Positions 18,468 through 26,874 of a DNA stretch of 40,124 nt are shown here, piece by piece (position 1 is the first letter of the stretch; the number at the start of each line of letters is the position of its first letter). Made by a program: the position numbers and the translations under genes. Origin of the DNA: Spirochaetota bacterium (GTDB lineage Bacteria; Spirochaetota; Spirochaetia; CADAEX01); contig WQTU01000129.1 of NCBI GenBank assembly GCA_009786125.1, positions 1 to 40,124 of the forward strand. The letters are read 5' to 3'. Under the pieces are notes generated by a model. That model saw only the letters and a program-made list of their open reading frames with translations, was not told the DNA's origin and made no database searches.

Positions 18468-19568
18468 CTAATAATGCTTTGTCAAAAAATCTAAGAGTTC
18501 TCTGCATTCCTTTGGAAAAAAGTCCTGCCCCGCAGAAACACTCCACTGCAGCCAATAATCGCACAAAAGCATTGTTGACAACATTGCCAGTTTTGGATCC
18601 GGAACTTCCTTTGTTTTCTCCAATATTTCTTCGAGGCTGTTATGTCCGTAAATATAAAGCGATGTTAAAAAGTTGGCTAAATCCCAATAAGGCACCGAGT
18701 AACATAACCATTCCCAGTCTATTGGTATTAACCCATTTGGACCTTTAACAATATTGGTATACGCCAGATCTCCGTGACAAATATGAGTTATATCATTAAG
18801 AAGAGGAGCATACAGGTCTTTATCAGGAACATAATCAAATTTCCTAAAAACATCCATAATTGTAATAGTTGGTTTTAATCCCGATTTAGCAATTTGCTCT
18901 GTTAAGTCCATTATTTCTTTTACAGATATATCCGGAGTAACAACACCTTCTATAAATGGAATAAAGATCATGTCATAAAATCGCTTAAAGTGAGTAATTC
19001 CAAATAGTTTTTTATCCCGCAACTGTGTATAGGCATCGTCAATAAAGCTAATTGAGCCATGAATTATCTTTTTTATAGCTATATTGCCAATTCTAAAGTT
19101 AATGTTGTTATCTCCTCCAAGTTCTATAACTTCCGAAGGCATTAACCTGCTGATTAACTCATCTTTTGATATCAGATTACTTTGCCCTATCTCATGAAAC
19201 CCTTTTTTTGATTTAATGTATTCATAAACTTTTGGATTTTCATCCCAGTCATCTCTTTGGCAGTGATCAGTAATATTGTATTTATTATAGAATGATGCTG
19301 TGTATTTGTCCGTGTAAGTTTTAAGGGGATCTACAATTACCGAAACCCTTTTATTAGCCTGATATATGGCTTTAATTGTATTAATTCTTTCTTCCAGATG
19401 TTGCACCGGAGCTCTTTTAAAAGACTTGACATATGCATCTGATGCTACGCCGATAATCAGATGCCTGCCCGGGAATTTGCCCAAAATTATTGTAATTCTT
19501 TCCGCATGGCTTGCATGAAATAAATCAAATACACCTGCGGTGTATATATTTCCAAATCCTGTTTCCAT
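18468..19568 (-). CDS. Fusion of cytidylyltransferase-like (HxGH-type) domain and choline/ethanolamine-kinase-like phosphotransferase domain
   Basis: N-terminus YTAGVFDLFHASHAERI...GVASDAYVKSFKRAPVQHLEERINTIKAI; C-terminus ICHGDLAYTNIVKGPNGLIPIDWEWLCYSVPYWDLANFL (phosphotransferase/Brenner motif). Confidence 0.85.
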   Translation of the reverse strand: METGFGNIYTAGVFDLFHASHAERITIILGKFPGRHLIIGVASDAYVKSFKRAPVQHLEERINTIKAIYQANKRVSVIVDPLKTYTDKYTASFYNKYNITDHCQRDDWDENPKVYEYIKSKKGFHEIGQSNLISKDELISRLMPSEVIELGGDNNINFRIGNIAIKKIIHGSISFIDDAYTQLRDKKLFGITHFKRFYDMIFIPFIEGVVTPDISVKEIMDLTEQIAKSGLKPTITIMDVFRKFDYVPDKDLYAPLLNDITHICHGDLAYTNIVKGPNGLIPIDWEWLCYSVPYWDLANFLTSLYIYGHNSLEEILEKTKEVPDPKLAMLSTMLLCDYWLQWSVSAGQDFFPKECRELLDFLTKHY

Positions 19569-19627
19569 AAATTATTCCTCCTTAATTAAAGTAATCCTCG
19601 ATTATTTTGCAGGAAGTTTTTATTCTA

Positions 19628-21004
19628 CTATATATACTCCAATACTGCAAGCAAAAAAGTTGTGTGAAAATACCTGCCTTTTTGGGTTAAAGCAAGCTTG
19701 TGCCCGCTTAGCGCTGCAAGCCCCTTTTTTTTCCACTCTAAAATAAGAGGTTTGAGTGTTTTTTCGATATCAATATTAAAAAAATCTCCTATTTCCCTGA
19801 TATTTACGCCCTCTTTTGTGCGCAAACCCATCATAAGCAGCTCAATTAAAAAGTCGCGGTTGCTTATTATTTCCTTTTTCATGCCCCACAGAGATTTTTC
19901 CCCTTCCAGAAAAAGCGCAGGATTATCTGTTGCAGAGAATCTCCAAAACGAGCCCTCGCTGTAAAAAGTCGAGACTGCCGACAAGCCGCAGCCAATATAT
20001 GGCTCCATTTTCCAATACCCGGCATTATGGAGGCACTCATTCCCAGGCAAGCAAAAATTAGAAATTTCATAATGATCATATCCTGATGATTTCAGCAATT
20101 CACAAGCCTCTACCCAGCATTTATCATCTTGATCTTCTTCTGTAAATTTTCGATGCATGGGTGTCCCCTCTTCCAGTGTAAGATAATACAGCGAGATGTG
20201 CTCCGGCTTAAAAGAAAGCGCGGTTGTTACATCGGCTAACGCTTCTTCAACAGTTTGCCCTGGAATCGAAGAAATAAGATCAATGCTTAATTTTTTATTT
20301 CCGAATGGCGCTAGAGTCGCGTCGAAGCCGAACCCGAAGGGGACATGCTTGCATGGACATCTGCCGAATAAGCGAGAGTCGCGGGCAAGCAGAGCTTGCA
20401 CATGACCGAGCGATGAGGTGGACAAAGGGGCTATGCCCCTTGTGAACCGAGCGAGTGAGGAATTTTTCAACAACTCAAGGGCATTATAAACCGACTCTGC
20501 AGTGCAATTGCGGCCAAGCGTATCAAGCATTTTTTGGTTAAAAGATTGAACCCCGAGGCTTATTCTGGTAACAGGCGTTCTGTTTAACATTTCTAGCAAG
20601 CCAAGGGTTACAGTCTCGGGGTTCACCTCGATAGAAAATTCTTTTGGCTCATTGTACATTAAGGCAACAGTTTGGATAAATTCTTCGAGCCTTTTCTCAT
20701 CAATTGCCGAAGGCGTCCCGCCGCCTATATAAATTGTATCTATAAGATCAATGCTTAAAAGGTTTTTAAAATAAATTATTTGATTAACAGTCTCTTCCAG
20801 AATATTATCTATAAAAGAGCCTTCCGCGCCGCAGGCGGCGCTTTTTTGCGACATCCCTGTCGCTGCGCCAAACGCGCGAAGTCCCGACCTTGTGTCGGGG
20901 ACGTCCGTGTCGCAGGCAATCGAGAAAAAATCACAATAGCTGCATTTTTTTTTACAAAACGGAATGTGAATATAGAGAGACTTTGGACCCGGATCAAAAA
21001 ACAT
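19628..21004 (-). CDS. hemW: HemW-like radical SAM coproporphyrinogen III oxidase-family protein with two in-frame insertions
   Basis: LYIHIPFCKKKCSYCDFFS, IDTIYIGGGTPSAI, EFSIEVNPETV, TRISLGVQSFNQKMLDTLGR, LSIDLISSIPGQT, HYEISNFCLPGNECLHNAGYW. Confidence 0.95.
   Translation of the reverse strand: MFFDPGPKSLYIHIPFCKKKCSYCDFFSIACDTDVPDTRSGLRAFGAATGMSQKSAACGAEGSFIDNILEETVNQIIYFKNLLSIDLIDTIYIGGGTPSAIDEKRLEEFIQTVALMYNEPKEFSIEVNPETVTLGLLEMLNRTPVTRISLGVQSFNQKMLDTLGRNCTAESVYNALELLKNSSLARFTRGIAPLSTSSLGHVQALLARDSRLFGRCPCKHVPFGFGFDATLAPFGNKKLSIDLISSIPGQTVEEALADVTTALSFKPEHISLYYLTLEEGTPMHRKFTEEDQDDKCWVEACELLKSSGYDHYEISNFCLPGNECLHNAGYWKMEPYIGCGLSAVSTFYSEGSFWRFSATDNPALFLEGEKSLWGMKKEIISNRDFLIELLMMGLRTKEGVNIREIGDFFNIDIEKTLKPLILEWKKKGLAALSGHKLALTQKGRYFHTTFLLAVLEYI
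20298..20462 (+). repeat. Dispersed structured repeat family, full copy inside hemW
   Basis: atttccgaatggcgctagagtcgcg...gaaccgagcgagtgagga aligns along its length with 24877-25041. Confidence 0.92.
20822..20924. repeat. Three consecutive GC-rich hairpins inside hemW
   Basis: cgccgcaggcggcg; gcgacatccctgtcgc; gtcccgaccttgtgtcggggac. Shares the exact 16-mer gtcgggacttcgcgcg (as complement) with the 8929-8948 repeat region. Confidence 0.75.
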
Positions 21005-21758
21005 TAATTTTATTAAAAGGCCAATACCTAAAAATTACCCTGCCTTTTATATTTTGCGCAGGAATAAGACCGCTGGTGCGGGAATCAAGATAGAGCTCCC
21101 GGTTATCGCCCATAATAAAATAATAACCTTCGGCGATTACTATTTCGTTGCTGCCCAAATCACTGCCCAGGAAAAAAGGGTTACCTGCGCTATCCCAGCC
21201 ATCCGGAAAAGAAGGAATATTAATGGTATACCTGTTGTCTGTAAGAACAAATTCAGTTATAAACTCATCGCTGTTTCGCGGCTTAATATAAGCAACATTA
21301 TCTATTATTTTAATTGTATCTCCGGGAATCCCAACTATTCTGCTTACATTAACTCTTGCGGTATAGCCGCGCCTTGTTCCAAGCTCTATTCTTTGAAAAG
21401 TAACGAACCCAATAACCGAATTTACAGGCCTCAAATACCAAGGGAAGCCTCTTTCAAAGTTCTTGCGAAAAACAACAACATCTCCCCTTCCTGGCTGCGT
21501 TATACCCGGAACCGTAAGCCTGTTCCCAAACATTCCCTGACTGTATGCAGGCTTAAAAATAAGCAGCCGATTGCCTCCCTGCATAAGAGGCGCCATCGAA
21601 TTATTTCCAATAGTTACAGTAAAAAGAAAAAGCCCTGTTATTAATTCATACACAATTAAAGCAATTACAAAAATTTTTACTAGCTTTAGAATAGCAGCAG
21701 ATTTCTTTTTTTTACCGGCTTCAAAAAGAGTAAATTCGTATTTTTTGCCGAAATTCAT
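20994..21758 (-). CDS. Signal peptidase I-like protein (general-base Lys apparently replaced)
   Basis: TIGNNSMAPLMQGGNRLL (Ser box), RGDVVVFR, VSRIVGIPGDTIKI, GYYFIMGDNRELYLDSR. Confidence 0.88.
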   Translation of the reverse strand: MNFGKKYEFTLFEAGKKKKSAAILKLVKIFVIALIVYELITGLFLFTVTIGNNSMAPLMQGGNRLLIFKPAYSQGMFGNRLTVPGITQPGRGDVVVFRKNFERGFPWYLRPVNSVIGFVTFQRIELGTRRGYTARVNVSRIVGIPGDTIKIIDNVAYIKPRNSDEFITEFVLTDNRYTINIPSFPDGWDSAGNPFFLGSDLGSNEIVIAEGYYFIMGDNRELYLDSRTSGLIPAQNIKGRVIFRYWPFNKINVF

Positions 21759-21764
21759 ACCCTT

Positions 21765-22763
21765 TTACCTTATTGCCCCAATTCTGTTGAGAGGCCAATA
21801 TTTTATTAAAGCTTTTCCAAGAACCTTTTCCGAACGCACAGGACCAAAGTTTCTGCCATCTTTTGAGTTATCCCTGTTGTCTCCAACAGGAAAAATCCAG
21901 CCTTCGGGAATAAACCATCCTGTTTCATGTTTTCTGTAATTTTGTCTGATTACCTGATTATGCGGCTGTATAGAATACTCAACCATAAACCTGTATTTAT
22001 TAAAAGTTATTTGATCCGGAAGTGTTTTTAAACTAGGATGAATAGAATTAAGTCTGCTAAAAGCCTCTACGTCCGATGTCAATGGGGTAAGATTGTGAAA
22101 AGCGTAAACCATTGCAGCAGCAGCTCTCCTGTATAAAGCATATTCACTTTCGCTTATAAGCCTCCTGACAGGCGCCGGCGTTCTGCCTTTTTGCCTAAAA
22201 TCTCTTTCAGCAATCCAGTGCTCAGCCCCTGCTGGTCTTATGTACAAATTTCCCTCTATACTCCTTATTCTGTCTCCCCCTACTCCTACTGCTCTTTTTA
22301 TAAGAAACTGAGCTCTCGGTTCTCCATGCTGATCTCTATCAATATCAACAAGCGAAAGAGTAAGCATATGCAAAATCCTATGTACAATAGTGAAAATAGG
22401 TCCCCTTGAAAGATAGGTCGGACTTTCAAAAATAATTACTTCGCCGCGCTGAGGTTTAAAAAGTCCGGGAATTTTCATAGCGCCGGGAATAAGCTCCGGA
22501 CCATAAATCATCTTGTTAACAAATATTCTGTCTCCTACCAGCAGAGTATTTATCATCGACCCTGAAGGAATCTGATATGCCTGAAAAAAATATTGATTTA
22601 TAAGCAAAACAACCATTGCTGCCCATAAAAACGCCCCTCCCCAGTCTAAAATAGGATTCTTTTTCTTACTTTTATATTTCTTGTATTTTTCATACTTTTT
22701 TATTTTTCGCCGGGTAAGAAAGCACTCTGTAATTCTTTGAACTTTATCAAAATATTTAGTCAT
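21765..22763 (-). CDS. lepB: Signal peptidase I
   Basis: YQIPSGSMINTLLVGDRIFVNK, QRGEVIIFESP, FLIKRAVGVGGDRI, FPVGDNRDNSKDGRNFGPV. Confidence 0.95.
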   Translation of the reverse strand: MTKYFDKVQRITECFLTRRKIKKYEKYKKYKSKKKNPILDWGGAFLWAAMVVLLINQYFFQAYQIPSGSMINTLLVGDRIFVNKMIYGPELIPGAMKIPGLFKPQRGEVIIFESPTYLSRGPIFTIVHRILHMLTLSLVDIDRDQHGEPRAQFLIKRAVGVGGDRIRSIEGNLYIRPAGAEHWIAERDFRQKGRTPAPVRRLISESEYALYRRAAAAMVYAFHNLTPLTSDVEAFSRLNSIHPSLKTLPDQITFNKYRFMVEYSIQPHNQVIRQNYRKHETGWFIPEGWIFPVGDNRDNSKDGRNFGPVRSEKVLGKALIKYWPLNRIGAIR

Positions 22764-22821
22764 AATTTAAAAAATATCCCTCAGAAGATTATCATAGATT
22801 TTACTACATTGACAAGCGATA

Positions 22822-24405
22822 ATGGTTATCAATATAATGCTAACAAGCATGTTTAACAATTTATTCAAAAAAAATCAGATAAAAAAACCTGAACACCTTG
22901 AATTACAGGTAAAATTAAAAAGCATCAACGGAATTCACCCCGGAGCCTGGCTTTCGGCGATATATCTTACGATTTTTCTTATACTATTTTTTCTGTTCTT
23001 TTTTCTCCCCGGAATACTCAATACCGGTACAAGAGTCTATTTTAAATCCTTTCCTACACAATCTTCTGTTTGGATAAACGGAGAATTTACAGGAACAACC
23101 CCTTTTATAAAGTTTTTACCAACAGGAGAAAACGAAGTAGTATTCCGAAAGCCGGGTTTTATAGAAACAGGAAAAGTTTTAAGAACCCGCGGATATATTT
23201 TTGCAACCCTTTTCAAAAGACCCGAAGTAATCATTAACAAGAATCTCGAAATCAGTAATTATGCTGATATTTTCAACCACTCATTGGACGATATCCTAAG
23301 ATGGGCAATTGCCAGAAACTTTCATGAATCATATCAGCCTGAATACCTTGTGGCAAAAACAATTTCCATGTTCAGAGACGGCGGCAGAGGAAATCAATAC
23401 GCAGAGCGGTTTCTCGAAAAATCTTTCAAAAATATAACAAGCGAAAACCTTTTTAAAGATTTTATAAGAGCTCTTCTTCTTAACAGAAATGGCAATAATG
23501 CGCTGCTTCCTTATGATATAATCGATTCTTTTTCATATTTCGCTGAAAGTTTTACAGAAAATCCGGCAAAGATGATTCATTTGCTCTCGATATTGCGCAA
23601 TCCAAACTTAATAAATATCACGGCAGCGGACAGGGATTCTTTTATACTTGCAATCGATATAAAAAGAATGCAGGGCTTCCAGCAGCAAGCAGCTTCAGGC
23701 GGCACAAAAGCAGCACCCTATATCATAACAATTAACAACAACAGATATGTGGCAATACCCGCAGGAAATTATTTTACAGGAGAATATCCTCAAACAAGAC
23801 GCACTATTAATAATCATGAACTTGCTCCTACATTCAGCAACTTTCATACTTTTGAAAAATTTTACATGGCAGAGAATAAAGTTACCAACCGTGAGTTTCT
23901 CGATTTTATTAACGAAAACCCTTTGTGGAGCAGAAGCAACATAAGGGAGCTTATTAGAAAAAATCTTGTAACAGAATCATACCTTAGTCACTGGGCAGAT
24001 GACTACACTCCAATGAGCAATGATATGAATATGCCTGTTTATAATATTTCGTGGTTTGCTGCAGAAGCTTATGCAAAGTGGCTTACAGGCAGAATAAACA
24101 GGGATAATTTGAAAGCAGTGCTCCCTGACGAGTATATGTGGGAAGTTGCACAAAGAAATGCAGGAAATATGCTTAATATGATGACTAATGTTTTATGGGC
24201 ATGGTGCTCAAACTGGTTTAACTATGCAGACTACATAAATCCTTCAAGGAGCTCTAGTCTTAACGGCATAGAAAAATCTGTACGCGGCGGAAGCTGGGCA
24301 AACAGACCCGGTGAGATTCAACCATTTACAAGAGCATCCCAGCCTCCGCATTGGTGTACTCCTTTCACAGGATTCAGGGTGGCTTTGGTTTCGGAGAATC
24401 GCTAA
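22822..24405 (+). CDS. Membrane protein with PEGA-like domain and C-terminal FGE-sulfatase/SUMF1 domain
   Basis: FPTQSSVWINGEFTGTTPFIKFLPTGENEVVFRKPGF (PEGA-like); AENKVTNREFLDFINENPLW, NMPVYNISWFAAEAYAKWLTG, EKSVRGGSWANRPG...FTGFRVAL. Confidence 0.88.
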   Translation: MVINIMLTSMFNNLFKKNQIKKPEHLELQVKLKSINGIHPGAWLSAIYLTIFLILFFLFFFLPGILNTGTRVYFKSFPTQSSVWINGEFTGTTPFIKFLPTGENEVVFRKPGFIETGKVLRTRGYIFATLFKRPEVIINKNLEISNYADIFNHSLDDILRWAIARNFHESYQPEYLVAKTISMFRDGGRGNQYAERFLEKSFKNITSENLFKDFIRALLLNRNGNNALLPYDIIDSFSYFAESFTENPAKMIHLLSILRNPNLINITAADRDSFILAIDIKRMQGFQQQAASGGTKAAPYIITINNNRYVAIPAGNYFTGEYPQTRRTINNHELAPTFSNFHTFEKFYMAENKVTNREFLDFINENPLWSRSNIRELIRKNLVTESYLSHWADDYTPMSNDMNMPVYNISWFAAEAYAKWLTGRINRDNLKAVLPDEYMWEVAQRNAGNMLNMMTNVLWAWCSNWFNYADYINPSRSSSLNGIEKSVRGGSWANRPGEIQPFTRASQPPHWCTPFTGFRVALVSENR

Positions 24406-24406
24406 G

Positions 24407-24874
24407 ATGTCAAAAGCAGACACCAGTGTAAAAATTCTCTCTGTCAATAAAAAAGCAAGATTCAATTATCTTATAGAGGAGAGTCTTGAATGCGGTATCG
24501 AGCTCAAAGGAACAGAGGTTAAATCAATAAGAAGTAATAAATTTTCTTACTCAGATTCATACTGCAAAGTAATAGATGGAGAACTTTGGCTTACAGGGTT
24601 TCATATTTCCCCTTATGATTTTGGGAATATACACAACCACGACCCGCTTAGGGAAAGGCGGCTTCTTGCCCACTCTTCGGAAATAAAAAAACTTGGGAAA
24701 AAAGTGGCTGAAAAAGGCTATACTCTTGTTCCCCTAAAAGTTTATCTAAAAAAAGGGAAAGTCAAAATCGAACTTGGCATTGGAAAAGGCAAAAAACTCT
24801 TTGACAAACGAGAATCCATAAAAGAGAAAGATACAACCCGTGAAACATTACGGGAAATCAAAAACAAATATTGA
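24407..24874 (+). CDS. smpB: SsrA-binding protein
   Basis: MSKADTSVKILSVNKKARFNYLIEESLECGIELKGTEVKSIRSNK...HDPLRERRLLAHSSEIKKLGKKVAEKGYTLVPLKVYLKKGKVKIELGIGKGKKLFDKRESIKEKD. Confidence 0.97.
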   Translation: MSKADTSVKILSVNKKARFNYLIEESLECGIELKGTEVKSIRSNKFSYSDSYCKVIDGELWLTGFHISPYDFGNIHNHDPLRERRLLAHSSEIKKLGKKVAEKGYTLVPLKVYLKKGKVKIELGIGKGKKLFDKRESIKEKDTTRETLREIKNKY

Positions 24875-24876
24875 TT

Positions 24877-25070
24877 TATTTCCGAATGAAGCGAGTGTCG
24901 CGCCGAAGCCGGACCCGAAGGGGACGTGCTTGCACGCTCATCCACCGAATAAGTGAGAGTCGCGGGCAAACGTAGTTTGCACATGACCGAACGATGAGGT
25001 GGACAAAGGGGTTGTCCCTTGTGAACCGAGCGAATGAGGAAACAAAGGGTCGCCAAGCGTACCCTTTATT
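24877..25070 (+). repeat. Dispersed structured repeat family, full copy 3' of smpB
   Basis: Starts 2 nt after the smpB stop; ttatttccgaatgaagcgagtgtcgcgccgaagccgg...gaaccgagcgaatgaggaaacaaagggtcgccaagcgtaccc. Confidence 0.92.
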
Positions 25071-25169
25071 GCGCACTACCCTGCTCAATAATGTTGAATA
25101 CCTCTCTTGTAAAGCATTTCTTGCTCGAAAATGAAAATTTTTTATTAATTCCTATCTTTTTTGACTTTT

Positions 25170-25222
25170 ATAGATGATTTTTTAATGACAATAGATGATT
25201 TTTTAATTGACATTATTAATAT
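25170..25222 (+). promoter_or_regulatory. Tandem direct repeat adjoining a sigma-70-like promoter
   Basis: atagatgattttttaatgaca (25170-25190) and atagatgattttttaattgaca (25191-25212); the TTGACA at 25207-25212 is followed by a 16-bp spacer and TATTAT. Confidence 0.6.
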
Positions 25223-25386
25223 TTCAATTATTATAAAGTGAGTTTTTCCAAAAACAAAAGATGAAAGCTTAAAAACATGATGTTTTGCTTGTTTTTAAAA
25301 TGATTTTAGAATGTTTTTGAGAATATTGTTGAGGTTTTGGAAAAGACTTAAATTGTCAAATATTTTTTATTATTTTAAAGGAGAAA

Positions 25387-26079
25387 ATGATGAAAAAACT
25401 TATTTTATTACTGGCTTTTTTCCTGGTTGCAGGTTATGCCTTTGCAGATGAGCCGAGAGATATTGAGTTCTTTGCTCTGGAGGTTACCATAGGTGTTCCA
25501 GTCCACTGGACAAATAGCCCTGTACCGCATGAATTTGCCGGGGGGCAGTATGATCGAGATAGGACTGTTACTGCCAACACTGCTTTAGGCTTGGCTTTTG
25601 TTTTTAACTTTAACAGAACATTTGGATTAATGCTGGAAACAGACTTCTTTTTTGGTCAAGACTTGCTTGGTAACTCTTCAAATTTTTCAAATTCCAATTC
25701 CCTTTTTGGAGCTAATGTCTTTTTAGGACCGGTATTCTACCTTTACAATGGTCCTAACCTAAGAATACCTTGGGCTATAGGCGCTCATTTGTATTATTGG
25801 AGCTCCTCTTCGTGGTTTAGCGGAACTTCTATAGCAGGCGGTAACGATGCTTGGGTTTCAACTACTGATTTGCAGATTGGACCAGCTACTTCCTTGGGAA
25901 TGCAATTTCACTTTGATCGAAACATCTATATTCTAAGCCGTACGCTTGTGGCGCTCCATGTATACCGCTCACACGAAACAATTGTAGGCAATCACCTTGG
26001 TGTTCAGTCAGAATCATGCAGAGATTTTGGCATTGCTTGGCATATAAAGCCTACGCTTGGTGTTGGAATAAAGTTCTAA
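25387..26079 (+). CDS. Putative outer-membrane beta-barrel protein
   Basis: Signal peptide MMKKLILLLAFFLVAGYAFADE; alternating aromatic/polar strands, C-terminal GVGIKF. Confidence 0.75.
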   Translation: MMKKLILLLAFFLVAGYAFADEPRDIEFFALEVTIGVPVHWTNSPVPHEFAGGQYDRDRTVTANTALGLAFVFNFNRTFGLMLETDFFFGQDLLGNSSNFSNSNSLFGANVFLGPVFYLYNGPNLRIPWAIGAHLYYWSSSSWFSGTSIAGGNDAWVSTTDLQIGPATSLGMQFHFDRNIYILSRTLVALHVYRSHETIVGNHLGVQSESCRDFGIAWHIKPTLGVGIKF

Positions 26080-26110
26080 ACAAACTTTGGTTTTGATTTT
26101 GCATTAGTCA

Positions 26111-26145
26111 AAAAAAGCTTCCTTATTATTGGGAAGCTTTTTTTA
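26111..26145 (+). terminator. Rho-independent terminator
   Basis: aaaaaagcttcc-ttattattg-ggaagctttttt, 12-bp stem with T tract. Confidence 0.88.
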
Positions 26146-26220
26146 TTTCTGAATAAAGCGAGGGTCGCGCCGAAGCCGGACCCGAAGGGGGGCAAGCTGC
26201 CTAGGGGTCGCTTTGCGCCT
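26143..26220 (+). repeat. Dispersed structured repeat family, truncated copy at a terminator
   Basis: ttatttctgaataaagcgagggtcgcgccgaagccggacccgaagggg begins in the terminator T tract. Confidence 0.85.
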
Positions 26221-26342
26221 TTTATTCTCTAATTATTCTCTAAATTTTCGCAAATATAGTAATATTTTTACAGTTCTCTGATTGATTTTTATCAAAAACC
26301 TGCTATTATTAAAATGCACAATAACTCCTGACGCTAAGATTC

Positions 26343-26688
26343 GGGGGTGAAAATGGTTTCGACTGGGGAATGGTTGGAGCATAGGTTGCAGGTAGAGCGC
26401 CTACCTCTTTAAATGGGCAAAAAAATAACTGCTGATACTAACGTAGAAGCTGTAGCAGCTTAATTGCTGCTGCCGGGCACCCGGAATGCTGCTTCGAAGT
26501 CCGGAATTGCTTGTAATAAACCGAGGCTTGCTGTTATTTTTGTTTGCGGGATAACAGGACATTCAGCAAACTAAGGAAGAAACAAGGCTTGTCGCTGCGC
26601 CAAATTTTTTCCAAAATAAAGCAGCGGCTAAGCCTGTAGAAATTTATGTTTCGCTCTCTAGGACGGGGGTTCAACTCCCCCCACCTCC
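26343..26688 (+). ncRNA. ssrA: tmRNA (transfer-messenger RNA)
   Basis: 5' gggggtgaaaatggtttcgactgggg, 3' ggacgggggttcaactccccccacctcca; tag ORF reads (A)KKITADTNVEAVAA then taa. Upstream TTGATT-16-TATTAT. Confidence 0.96.
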
Positions 26689-26874
26689 ACTATTATACCA
26701 CTTATTAAGTCCTTATACAGGATACATAGGAAGAAGTATAAAAAAATAAGTACACTTTTAATTATTCGATATATAATAGGCACATAGGAATTATGAAGGT
26801 AGAATTAAACAACACAGCAAAAAAACAGTTTCATCGATTGAACGAACCTTATAGATGTGTCTTAAGTTTAACCA

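Noticed and set aside
24742-25088. Minus-strand ORFs of 104 and 70 aa over the smpB 3' region
   Set aside because: They are antisense to smpB and the structured repeat, which is poor in stop codons; no independent coding evidence.
26575-26620. Shared tgtcgctgcgccaaa between the tmRNA and the hemW insertion
   Set aside because: About 15 nt only and not embedded in a shared structure; may be coincidental.
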